Assembly (NCBI GenBank): GCA_013054445.1
Contig: JAAMPI010001555.1
Coordinates: 1 to 13,140 of the forward strand
Reading direction: 5' to 3'
Origin: Cudoniella acicularis
Taxonomy: Eukaryota > Ascomycota > Leotiomycetes > Helotiales > Helotiaceae
Length of the DNA: 13,140 nt
Shown one piece after another: positions 1-8,778 of this stretch. Numbering within the stretch: the first letter of the stretch is position 1; each line of letters starts with the position of its first letter. The translations under genes were made by a program, and so were the position numbers. The notes below the pieces were generated by a model. That model was not told the DNA's origin. It did not search any database and saw only the letters and a list, made by a program, of their open reading frames with translations.

Positions 1-96
1 CACGGAACGCACGTAATTTCCTGGTATTTTGCGGGAGGAGAGGGCAATGTAGAGAGTGTTTGGGTGGAGGTCTTGAGTTGGGGTTGAGGTTGGCAT
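1..96 (-). CDS. 5' end of a gene running off the left edge (possibly DUF6914-like)
   Basis: An ATG on the minus strand at 96-94 opens a frame with no stop to the window edge (32 codons). The translation starts MPTSTPTQDLHPNTLYIALS. The start context is good for a fungus: minus-strand AAACC lies directly before ATG, with A at -3. The leader upstream is rich in pyrimidines, as is common for fungal promoters and 5' UTRs. The stretch NTLYIALSSR resembles the beginning of short fungal proteins of the DUF6914 type, in which an LYIALY-like strand opens the domain; that is a memory-based resemblance over about ten residues and is weak. Function cannot be stated. It could also be a chance frame, but start context and leader composition favour a real gene. 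Confidence 0.5.
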   Translation of the reverse strand, partial: MPTSTPTQDLHPNTLYIALSSRKIPGNYVRSV

Positions 97-1127
97 GGTT
101 TATTTGTTGCTCGCTTGGTGTTGCAGAGTAGAGGGGAATTCGGATAGGTATTATAGCTCGCTGCGATGAACTAGAACTTTTAGAGTGGAGGAAGAAGGAA
201 TGATGTAAAACAGAAGTGAGGTGAGTATAAAGAAGAAGGGAATTAAGATGAAATGTTGGTAAAGCTACGAAGCGTTGAGTGAAAAATATAGGTGTGTCGG
301 TACGGTATATTAGGCAGAAACGTGGCAGGGATTTAAGAAAAAGGCGTCGAAGGGCGTATATGCAGGGTGGCGCTGACTTGTAATTGGACGTTTGAGTTTG
401 ATCACAGGACTTTCGATCCCACGTATCAAATTTAGGGAATATTACATGTGAGTATAGGTGGATGCTTTGGGGATGGATTGGTTGTTGAGGATACTGATTT
501 GAGGAGACCTCAACAAAGCTCCTTTCCTCATCTCGTCGTAAGAAACAGCATAGGAGGGAAGCGATTATAGCTTGGAAAATCCCTCTCAGAGGCCGAATAT
601 GCCTTCCTGTGCGAGTGTTTCTCCTCTTGTGGATCAATAAATGTCTTTATTACTGTGAGTGAGTCTTTTGTTGTGAGTATTTTCCTCTCGTGATTTTGCT
701 CAGTGGATTCTGGAAATCAAATCAAATCAATCATTAAGACACAACTTTCTTTCTCTTGAGGCACAGTCTGTATCTTACTTTGAAGCTATTTGGACTGCTT
801 GAAATTAATTATAATTTTATAACTTGAATGAAAGGTGGAGTTTTCTCACTGAGCCCACTTAACATTCACTAACTAAATGAATTCAATCTGCTGCTTTTCA
901 CCTCTTGGGCCGCATCCCTTTAAAGTTATCTCGATTTAAGTTCTGATAGTAGATAACAGCGTATAAAATATCTTCATCCTAACACTCGTTGACCCAAGAT
1001 TGGAAATGTAAAAACTAGAACTTGCATTTGGAATTTTAAAGGAGGAAGAGACATACAAGCAAGGAATCGTTTCCTTTTCATATCTATCTATCGAAGTCTT
1101 TAGGAGGCAGATTTAATATAGTATTAG
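97..1127. other. Intergenic region, no gene seen
   Basis: About 1 kb with no open frame of note on either strand. The left third, read on the minus strand, is pyrimidine-rich and probably contains the promoter and leader of the gene that starts at 96. The part from about 640 to 1127 is AT-rich and lies 3' of the minus-strand gene ending at 1128, so it should hold that gene's 3' UTR. The word TCGGTACGGTATATTA at 297-312 recurs with one change at 3399-3414. No tRNA, 5S rRNA or transposase motif was recognised. Confidence 0.6.
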
Positions 1128-2642
1128 TTAATATCCGCGTGTGGACTCTGGTAACGGTCCCCAGCGTATAATAGGCCGCGGCTCTACCATCTCACCAGTT
1201 TCTCTGCACCTCCGCTTATCATCTTTGTCTGATTGCGCATAAACATCCCATCTGACGCGAGTGCTTGTTGACCGATCCTCGAGGTTGATCTCCATAACCG
1301 CTTCAGCCCACGGCTTGCCTTTCCCCAAGTAATGCAACAACATCTGGAGTCCATCCCAACGGAATTCCGTACTCCGTTTCTTTGCTGACTCCGAAATTGG
1401 CAAGCTCTTCAGTTCGCTGACCCAGTCCGTAACATCAATCCGTTCTTTACCGGTGAAAGGCCGGTAATGAACTGGAAGATTCCAGAGCGTGTCCCCACCA
1501 CGTAAATTAATGCTGCGCTCGAGCCATTGCGGTATCGGATGGAGGATTGTGTGATATCCATGTCCGCTCTGGAGGAGATCTTCCACAATCACCGCGAGCT
1601 CCTTGTCGCCCGCCACCTCAGGTACATCAGTAACTGCGAAAAGACAAATGTCATGTCTATCCGAATCATCAGCTGTCAAGTTCAAGGATATAACGAGATC
1701 GAGTCCGTATGCTGAGAAGACATTAGGACCAGATGCAGTGAAGTGATGCGGTTTCTCATCGTATTTACTGCCGAGAATACACCTAGCACATCGGCTCTCC
1801 TCATGCAGGTCCTTTTCAGAAACAAGTCTTGTTCCTTCCGAATTACGGATAAAGGATAGATCTTCCGGCGCAGGTACTCGATCCCCAGGGTAGCGTTTTT
1901 TGAACCAATCGATGCGCTGTTTAGGGGAAAGTTCATACACATTTCTGGGGATTTTGAACTTCGTCTTTTCCTTCCTATTACCAATTTTGTGGAATTTCTG
2001 GATGAATTCGGGCAATCTCGGCCGTCGAAGATATCCAAATGCCAAGGTTTCGATGGGTGGAGCATGGTCACTCCTTTTTTTCTCTGGTAGAGCATACAGA
2101 GACAGGCATACGCAGGTAGTAGCCGTGATGAAGAGTTGGCCTGGAGAGCCAGAGAGGAGGCACCGGAGTGTCTCGATGAGAACTGTTTTGCTGCATGATC
2201 GTGCAGCCTTCGCCACTAATTGTCGCCCAGGATGTTGAATTTTGAAATTAGCATAAGTGAAGATAATCTCAAATGCTTCTTTTGACACCGCCAGATACGT
2301 TAATTCTCGGACGATAGTCCATGAGGTATTCATAAAAATCTTCGTCTCGATCAGTACATGGAACTCAGAGGAGGTCGATGGCGCCGGGGATTCGGTCGCG
2401 AATCTTGATCTGCCCATCCAGGCCTCTTCTAGGTCATCAAGGTCATCTCCGGTAAGTAGGAGGAGTTCGTTCCATTTCGCAAGGAAATTCAACAGTTGTC
2501 TTGCTGGCTCTTCACCTCCTGCTAGTTGCAGAAGCTTTGTCACATTTTGCTCCGTGATGAACAGGCCTTCTACCCGTGACTCTACCAGGGCTGCTGAACG
2601 CAGTGTGCCAAGCTTTGTATTCGGTATAGGTATAAAAGCCCT
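1128..2642 (-). CDS. Conserved-looking hypothetical protein, 5' end missing
   Basis: A continuous minus-strand frame of 504 codons ends at a TAA (1130-1128) and is open up to a TAG at 2645-2643. There is no ATG in its first part: the GTG at 2543-2541 is not a credible nuclear start, and the 33 codons upstream of it (including KLGTLRSAALVESRVEGLF) also lack Met. The start must therefore lie in an upstream exon or has been lost. The protein is acidic and Leu-rich near its N-terminus (WNELLLLTGDDLDDLEEAW), has a single CARC pair in the middle and a conserved-looking Trp-rich C-terminal third (WNLPVHYRPF, EFRWDGLQMLLHYLGKGKPW). No signal peptide, membrane segment or catalytic motif was recognised, and I cannot assign a family. 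On the other side of its open 5' end lies a RIP-mutated transposase, so this is best treated as a 5'-truncated gene, possibly dead, though the body has no stop or frameshift. Confidence 0.6.
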   Translation of the reverse strand, partial: RAFIPIPNTKLGTLRSAALVESRVEGLFITEQNVTKLLQLAGGEEPARQLLNFLAKWNELLLLTGDDLDDLEEAWMGRSRFATESPAPSTSSEFHVLIETKIFMNTSWTIVRELTYLAVSKEAFEIIFTYANFKIQHPGRQLVAKAARSCSKTVLIETLRCLLSGSPGQLFITATTCVCLSLYALPEKKRSDHAPPIETLAFGYLRRPRLPEFIQKFHKIGNRKEKTKFKIPRNVYELSPKQRIDWFKKRYPGDRVPAPEDLSFIRNSEGTRLVSEKDLHEESRCARCILGSKYDEKPHHFTASGPNVFSAYGLDLVISLNLTADDSDRHDICLFAVTDVPEVAGDKELAVIVEDLLQSGHGYHTILHPIPQWLERSINLRGGDTLWNLPVHYRPFTGKERIDVTDWVSELKSLPISESAKKRSTEFRWDGLQMLLHYLGKGKPWAEAVMEINLEDRSTSTRVRWDVYAQSDKDDKRRCRETGEMVEPRPIIRWGPLPESTRGY

Positions 2643-3110
2643 CTAGTCTTTATATATAGTATAGGCAAGAGTAAAGCCTTAAAACAGGTTGATTACTTAG
2701 CTCAAGTCTTAGAGCTATATATTCTACCTATTATTAAGGCTTTTATAGCTATTACCTACCTTCTCGGGGTAGAGCCTTTGTTTATAGAGGACGGCAACCC
2801 CGCTCATAGCCACAAATCTCACTATAATTGCTATTAACGCTTCCGTATAGCTCATAGCATTGTTTTAATGCCTCACCCCGGCAGTTCTCCTGATATAAAT
2901 CTAATTGAGAAGTGCTGGCGACGCATTAAGCAGGCTCTACATAGAAGAGCGCACCAACCTACTAATGAGGCTGAGATGGAAGCGGCAGTAAGAGAAGAAT
3001 AGGCGGCAATACCACAGGAATAGATAAATAAGCTGATTTTAAAGCAAGAGTATTAGGTCACTGTACTAGTAGAGCGCTATAGGTGGTCTACTCCTAATTA
3101 GAAGCTGCTT
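2631..3110 (+). pseudogene. Tc1/mariner transposase C-terminal remnant, RIP-mutated
   Basis: Read in one plus-strand frame, the translation follows the C-terminal half of a fungal Tc1/mariner (DDE_3) transposase. It begins about SPLVF..GKSKALKQVDYLAQVLE, then has FIEDGNPAHSHKS with the second catalytic Asp at 2790-2792. MPHPGSSPDINLIEKCW follows, with the SPDxNxIE third acidic site (Asp 2892-2894, Glu 2907-2909). A tail that would read RRIKQALHRR...REE.AAIPQE comes next. The frame has five stops: TAA at 2835 and TAG at 3000, 3021, 3054 and 3099. The TAGs stand where this family has Trp (for example after IPQE), so TGG->TAG, and the TAA fits CAA->TAA; all five are CpA->TpA on one strand or the other, the preferred RIP context. 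The DNA-binding HTH part, the first catalytic Asp and any convincing terminal inverted repeat are absent. The copy is dead and truncated at its 5' side, where it meets the open end of the minus-strand gene. Confidence 0.85.
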
Positions 3111-3655
3111 TAATACCTAAATATTCGTGATGTTGGTGCAAAATGCCCTGTGCGCACAGACCCGTGCATCCGGGCTCGTAAGGTGTTAGCCACTCTTAAG
3201 GCTCTTTCGGACCAATATCTGCCAAGGTCGCCGAGGGCTATTTTATTACTCCCACAAGTTCATGGTCACATGGTAAGATAAGGTGTACCTGGTGGTGTTT
3301 GGGTCGATTTCGCTAGCTCGAACCTCGCTGCTTACACCAATTTGGTACCCACTATGATAAATGGTAGGGTGTCGTATGGAACACTGTGCCGTAGTGGGTC
3401 GGTACGGTACATTATTTCGGTATGGTACGTCACGAGTCCCTCCGGGCGATGGAAACCGTCTATATCATGAGGAGCGTTGGGTGCTAATGGCTACCACCCG
3501 GTTGAACTGGCCTTGGTCCTCTAAATTTCGAGTTTGAGAAGCAGGAAAAGAGAATAAATTGATGATCTATATACCCAGTTTTTCGCCGAAAGTTGTGAAT
3601 ATTCCTGCAAGTTGCTCTATTCGCTGATATCCAAGTTGCCTTCAATCGCAACACT
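3111..3655. other. Non-coding stretch between transposase relic and rhamnosidase 3' end
   Basis: No open frame that resembles a protein. The left part (to about 3125) is AT-rich like the transposase relic and could be its trailing end. From about 3130 the base composition becomes more balanced. It contains a perfect 12-bp palindrome CTGTGCGCACAG (3148-3159) and the GGTACGG repeats described separately. The last 150 bases should hold the 3' UTR of the minus-strand rhamnosidase. Confidence 0.5.
3399..3432. repeat. Imperfect direct repeat TCGGTAYGGTAC, with a third copy at 297-312
   Basis: TCGGTACGGTAC (3399-3410) is followed after six bases by TCGGTATGGTAC, an 11/12 match. The longer word TCGGTACGGTACATTA (3399-3414) also occurs at 297-312 with a single C/T difference. 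Copies on both sides of the transposase relic and truncated gene, in the same orientation, could be pieces of one dispersed element. They could also be a short regulatory word. No inverted partner was found, so a terminal inverted repeat is not shown. Confidence 0.4.
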
Positions 3656-6373
3656 TCATGATAATACCAAGAGCAAGAAGACAAAAAGCAAAGACAAAGG
3701 ATATGACGGTGCCCTAATAGCATCGCTGCTGTAATCCGAACTTGAACCGAGTTGTACCAAGTTGAAAGCCTCCCGGCCCACAACAGCAAAGCTTAACCCG
3801 GATACTACCTTCCCATTCAACATCAGTGTTGTATTTCCGGAGCCTAGGCGCATCGGTAAAGGAAGGTTTACCGTCCCGCTTGTTCCCTTTGGGCTGGTGA
3901 CATTCATCTTCAGATTTCCTTGGGTATCAAAGGCCCATGAGACAAATAAATCTCCATGAGGAGTAGGGTGGGTACCATTTGCCCAATTTAGCCCCAGGGT
4001 CTGTGGTACAATTCTCCATTGTGCAAATCCGGGTGAGGCAGCCTGGATGCCGAGGACATTCCTGCTTAGTTCACCGGTAGGAGCGGAAGCCCAGGCATGG
4101 CACAACGACGTGGAGTCTCCGAGTCCGGGCTCCCCCATTACAGAGAGTGCCTCCCAGAAGCAGCCCGTGTAATTGGCATTCGAGGGGTTGGCCATAGATG
4201 CCCACATGGTGGAGAGCAGATATTTTGCACTGTCATGATCCTGACTGGCAAAAGCAGCGCGCAAATGGTATCCAGAGGAGTAGGGGCTAATTTTTTGGGC
4301 GAAATTATAGGTGCTGCTGGCATTGGAGAAGGGTAGAGCGCCAGCAGGTACGAAGAGTTCTTTCGACATCGTAGCGAGGATAGTGGAAGCAGTCAAGTTC
4401 CCTTGGGGTACGTTTGCTAGTATAGCAAAGCGTTCGCATCCTGTGCAAGTGTGTCCTTGACCGAGTTCGACAGCTGGTACGCATTCAATTGAGAGCTCCA
4501 AAGGTTTGTGTTGATCGCCGCCTTGAGTGTCACAAGGCGGTCGGCATATACCTGACTGCTAACATTTGTTGCATTGAGGATTGGTAGAACTTGCTGGAGA
4601 GCGAATGCATATAATGTATTGAACTTTGTAACCGCGCCAGTCTGTGGAGGGTCATAGAAGTCCCAATCCCCACCAAAACTCGTGACTGAGACGTTGAAAA
4701 GGCCCAAAGATGTCGTCTGGGAGTCTGCCCAATCTAGCATTTTGACAATGGCCGGCGCCCAGTGATTCGCGAATTCGACGTCGCCCGTCATGAGATAAAA
4801 TTCGGCCATAGCAGTGAGCAGATTGAAGGAGTAGCCGATGAGGCCGGTCTGGTTTGCTTGAATTATTGAAGTGCGAGGGGCTTGCTGGATCTTCACGTTC
4901 GGAACGAAGAATCCAGGAAGTAGCTGAGAAGCTCCAAGCAGATTCAGGCTCCCGTTGATGTATTCACTACCATGAGTCGATGCGAATGTTGGCCCGACGG
5001 TAATGTCTAAGTCTCCTAGGTGTTGTTAGGGCCGGCAAATTCAGATTGATCGATAGGCTTACCTGCATAAGCAATTCGGTCCCTTCTTGCGCCGTCGACA
5101 CTTACAGGCTCTACATTCGTACCAGCGAGAAAGTCGGCTAGTACTGACTTTTGAGTCAGACTTGAGGTGTAGATAGGTTGCCCATCCAAGCTTTTCAAGC
5201 TAACATTCTGAAAATAGGACGATTGTCCAAACGATGCTCCGAGTCCGAAGGATCCCGCGAAAGCTGAGGTTTGTGTCAAGTTCATAATGGATTTTCCGTT
5301 GATGGTGATATAAATTTCCGTACTATTGACCGTGGTAGAGATTTCATGCCATTCGCTAAGGCCAAGAGCTGGACTCAAGATAGCAGACGCCAAGGCTGGG
5401 GAGTCCCATTCTGTACTACCAGAATTGGCTGAGATCGAAGAATTTGCGACGTTGACAGAGATATAAATGCCTGAGCCAAGTGTGTCGCTGAGCACCGTAT
5501 AGCCGAACCCCCCTACGGTTGGTCTTGCCAAGAATCTGAGCTGATATTGCATCAATCCAGGAGCAGTATCACTTGAATATGGCTGTGGCGCTTGGCTCTC
5601 AGCAAAAAGTCCCTGTTCTGAAATCTGATAGAATTCAGGAATACTTCTCGCCGCTATTTCCGTCCGTTGGACTGTTCGCGCTCCCGTCTGCCAAATCTGA
5701 TTGAGTTGATCGTCTGAGCATTGGAAAGATCCAGGTAGCTGGGTTACCGGGGTCGTGGATACCGTTGAGATAATGCCGACACTTTTGAGGACCAATTGTC
5801 CAGGTGTCGAAAGATTGAGCTTCTGGTAACGTTCTCCTCCCTGAATTAGACGGTTCGTATAGGTCATATTTCTGGTGATGTTATACCGATTTTTTCGGTA
5901 GGTGTCTAGTGACGCTGCCAAAGGAAGAGGGCCATCACCCTGGATCATGAATTTTAGCATCTACTTTGAGAACTGGAAAGGATATCTTTGTTTCAAATGG
6001 AAGACGGCGTGGTGAACTTACCATATACCTGTCTAATAGCACACGAGTCTCGCTATATGTCATCTCAAAGACGGACGTATCCCCGGAGCGCGAAAGGATC
6101 TGAAATGTAGGTAGACCTCCTACATTCAAACCATGGTCTATTATGACGACGCCAGGCTCCGTGCCATCCGATTTGAGAGTGATTTCCCCTTCACAGAAGC
6201 TTCCAAATGTTTGAGGAGGCGTGTCTCTTTGTCCCAGTTGCCGGGCAGTAATGTTCGCCACATTAGTGCTTGTTGGGCGTGCCTGACATGTGGACGGCAG
6301 ACTGGCAGCGCTGGCAAGCCATCTGCTTCCTACAAAGACCACAGCCAAAGAGAGAAGCTTTGGTAATAAACAT
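3656..6373 (-). pseudogene. Secreted GH78 alpha-L-rhamnosidase, GPI-tailed, frame-broken
   Basis: The gene would hydrolyse terminal alpha-L-rhamnose from plant glycosides or pectin outside the cell. Exons: about 6373-6022, 5939-5063, 5015-3656. Introns: 6021-5940 (GTAAGT..CAG, 82 bp) and 5062-5016 (GTAAGC, CTAAC branch, TAG, 47 bp); splicing joins DRYM to GDGPLPLAASLDTYR and IAYAG to DLDITVG, as in fungal GH78 proteins. Order, about 860 residues: hydrophobic signal (KLLSLAVVFVGSRWLASA); N-terminal beta domain (VIIDHGLNVGG); catalytic start (FQCSDDQLNQIWQTG); an inserted laminin-G-like domain at about 240-370; VDGARRDRIAYAGD; barrel (GLIGYSFNLLTAMAEFYL, FGGDWDFYDP, NYTGCFWE with the probable general-base Glu at 4151-4153); beta-sandwich; and a Ser-rich, strongly hydrophobic C-terminus (SLLFVFLLLVLS) like a GPI signal. 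Breaks: one base is missing near 4424-4426 (after DANAL, before AILANVPQGN), and the first ATG (6373-6371) is one base out of frame with the signal peptide. The rest is well preserved, so decay is recent or these are base-call errors. Confidence 0.85.
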
Positions 6374-7014
6374 GACTAATAAAGAAGAGCCTCAAAGACA
6401 GGATTTCAGTGAAGATGATGAGGGTGCTTCTGAGCTGGACAGCTTGAAAATAAATACTCAGTGAGAAAAACGAAAACTTGACTGGATATATAGCAAATTC
6501 AGGACAATGCCAAGCCTGGCTTTCGTATAGATACGATGGCTGCAATCTTGCAATTCTATGTGGGATTAGTCCGTGATTCCTAGTCCTAGAAAGCCACATT
6601 ACGATTCCGGGAATCCCCATGTTGCCGAGCTTGATAGAGCCTTAAACCGACGCCTGGGGTGAGGACAAGGATTCGAATTTTCAGGTCGGAGCCGAAGTTT
6701 GGAGGAAGCATAAGAAACGCGTTAGATCAGCAGCGTGACACCGTATTCCGTACTCGGCTAATCTTCGCACCTAAAAAATAGTTCAGCGCTGCGCAATAAG
6801 GGGCGACACAGGGATCGGCATTAGTGGATAACTCAAACCGGCAGGGCTGCGCCCCGATTGGATGATGAATCCATCTACTAGCTCACCTAGGAACGTTCCC
6901 AACTCTCCCTATCAATTTTCTAGAACGTCAAGAATATCCACCGAAGATACGAGCGAACGAGCTCAATAGCTACGCTGCCTACACAAAGCTAAAGCCCTTG
7001 GGCCATAGAAAAGT
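6374..7014. promoter_or_regulatory. Shared divergent promoter of rhamnosidase and Zn2Cys6 regulator
   Basis: This 641-bp gap separates two genes transcribed away from each other. On the rhamnosidase side a TATATATCC stretch (about 6486-6494, TATA-like on either strand) lies about 115 bp before its first ATG. In the middle are an ATTGG at 6857-6861 (CCAAT on the minus strand, a possible HAP-complex site), a perfect palindrome GGAACGTTCC at 6890-6899 and TTCTAGAA at 6918-6925. The last two have the GAAnnTTC / TTCnnGAA arrangement of heat-shock-factor half sites. No coding signal was seen; frames read here (for example 6620-6330 minus) match nothing. Site functions are inferred from sequence words only. 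Confidence 0.5.
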
Positions 7015-8149
7015 ATGGGCTCGAGAAAACCACATACCAAGTCTCGGACGGGATGCCTTGAATGTAAAAGGAGACACACAAAGGTCAGTCTACTTCTCAC
7101 TCTCTCGGCATCTCTGACCAGTTATACAGTGCGATGAACAGCAACCTCGGTGCTCGAGCTGTAGGAGGTTGGGGGAAATATGCAGCCTCTCACTATCAAC
7201 GCCAACGTCAGCTTCGACGACGTTAGATATTATCCAACAATTCAGTTATCTTGTGCCGAACTTGAAAGACTTCAACAGCGAATCAGCGCGGCTTGCTCTC
7301 GACAACTTAAAGCTTCTGCATCACTTCTCCATAGTTACATACGCTGCACTAGACACGGTGGTAGCACAACGGAAGTTGTGGCAAGAAGTTACCGTCGAGT
7401 TCGGATTTCAGCATCAATTCGTGCTCCGAGGAGTTCTGGCTATTTCCAGCTCACATCTCGCATCTCTTAACCCCGATCTCAGAGCTTCTCTCCTTCTTGA
7501 AGCCTCTCTCCATCACAATCGCGCTCTGGGCGATTTCCGCATCGCCTTGATCAACGTCAATGATAATAACTGCACTGCCATTTTTGCTTTCGCTTGTCTG
7601 ACAGTTGTACATGCCTTTGTCGCGGCCCAAATCCAGACAGCGGAGGATCCTGTGCCAGATTTCTTGAATTGCATTCGTCTGATCCGGGGTGCGAATTCAG
7701 TGTTGCAACCACATTGGGCACAGCTGATGACCACTGAATTGGCCCCAATGCTTGACAACGGGTGGCGGCGGGGAGTGGTAGGCTGGGCCCCAACAGTTTT
7801 GCGGCTGAAAGCCCTGGTAGGCTCGTTACCCGATCTCGACGACAGTGCAACACACTCCGCCTACATAGAAGCGATCGATCAATTACATACGGTCTTCCTA
7901 GAAGTATCGGCTGTCGCAGGAGAAGACCAGGCGGTCTTAGCTCTCCTTTTCACATGGCCGATCTCGTTGTCGGAGAAGTTTCTTTTGCTGCTCTCATCAA
8001 GACAGCCGGCAGTGATGGTCATTTTGGCACATTTTGCGGGGCTGTTTCACAGCATAGGGGATTGTTGGTGGCTTGCAAAATGGCATGAGCATATAATAAG
8101 CGCTGCCAATGCTACTCTCGGTGCAGACTTTGGGGCATGGCTCTCATGA
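7015..8149 (+). CDS. Zn2Cys6 transcription factor, Upc2-like, two exons
   Basis: Nuclear DNA-binding regulator of the fungal Zn2Cys6 class. ATG at 7015; exon 1 7015-7083; intron 7084-7129 (46 bp, GTCAGT..ACAG, CTGAC branch); exon 2 7130-8149; 362 residues. Splicing is required to complete the zinc cluster: GCLECKRRHTK joins CDEQQPRCSSCRRLGEIC, giving a perfect CX2CX6CX6CX2CX6C (Cys 14, 17, 24, 31, 34, 41). A short Ser/Thr linker (about 42-55) leads to a mostly helical body with the layout of the Upc2/sterol-uptake-type fungal factors: NLKLLHHFSIVTYAAL, then FVLRGVLAISSSHLASLNP, and near the end PAVMVILAHFAGLFHSIGDCWWLAKW. The usual short basic/Trp tail after this helix in relatives seems to be missing, as it stops at GAWLS, but no frame break is visible. 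It is divergent to the rhamnosidase with a shared promoter, which suggests but does not prove that it controls that gene. The specific target is unknown. Confidence 0.88.
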
Positions 8150-8778
8150 CTGACGACAAGCAATACATCTGATAATATCGAGTTCATCCAGTACTCAAGA
8201 CCTTGAAATTGGCTATGACCGCGATTTTATTTTGAATCGAACGCAGTTAGCCAGCAGGGCCCATAGATGCTGGAGTACAGGAAGCTTCAGGACTACCAAG
8301 ACAGGTTGTATCAACATTTGAACCACTGAGGTGGAATAATGGCCATCTGCGAGCACGAGCTCTTTCCGAGAAGGCGTTGGTTCACACGCCTCAATTCCCT
8401 TTCCATTCGGCTATTCAAACTTGAACATTCAAACTAAACCAAACGTCTCGCAGCCAGGGCTTGCGATTTTCACTTACTGATAAAAGACGTCATTGATTAA
8501 AAGATCCTCGTTTCTGATTCTAGCTGTTTATAGATGTGCAACGAAATTCTGCCACATCTTGCAGTTGTGTGTAAAAATCTATTCCTCAGCATCATCTTCT
8601 GAAGAATTATTCTCTCCTGGTACAGTATACCCATTCTCGGTTGGTTCCTTCTCCTTGCTCTCTGTCTACAGCAGATCTGCCTGAGATCTCTTCTTCAAAG
8701 AACGCTTCTAGGGTTGAGCTTCGACATCATTTAGAAGCAGATTATTAGGGACAGGATATGAGCGTATCTAGGACAGGT
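8150..8778. other. Intergenic region, nothing recognised
   Basis: Contains the 3' UTR of the Zn2Cys6 gene and an AT-rich remainder. The short frames present (for example 8493-8684 plus) have no protein-like pattern. No RNA gene, transposon motif or tandem repeat was seen. Confidence 0.5.

Noticed and set aside
1682..2095. 137-codon minus-strand frame and plus-strand frames at 1527-1715, 1900-2238 and 2257-2646
   Set aside because: They overlap the long hypothetical frame in other registers and show no protein-like pattern of their own; taken as shadows.
2541..2543. GTG as the start of the hypothetical protein
   Set aside because: GTG is not a normal start in nuclear fungal genes, and the frame stays open 33 codons further upstream.
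3148..3159. CTGTGCGCACAG palindrome as a transposon terminus or regulator site
   Set aside because: A single 12-bp palindrome with no partner and no context; not enough to call.
3300..3345. TCGATTTCGCTAGCTCGAACC stretch as part of a tRNA
   Set aside because: A T-loop-like GGTTCGA can be imagined on the minus strand, but no cloverleaf arms or acceptor stem fit.
6330..6620. 96-codon minus-strand frame starting MGIPGIVMWLSR
   Set aside because: It covers the leader and signal peptide of the rhamnosidase in another frame and resembles nothing. It cannot supply the missing start without a splice junction that I could not find.
6816..6840. CGG-N19-CCG as a Zn2Cys6 binding site
   Set aside because: Such spacing is much wider than usual for these factors, and CGG triplets are common by chance.
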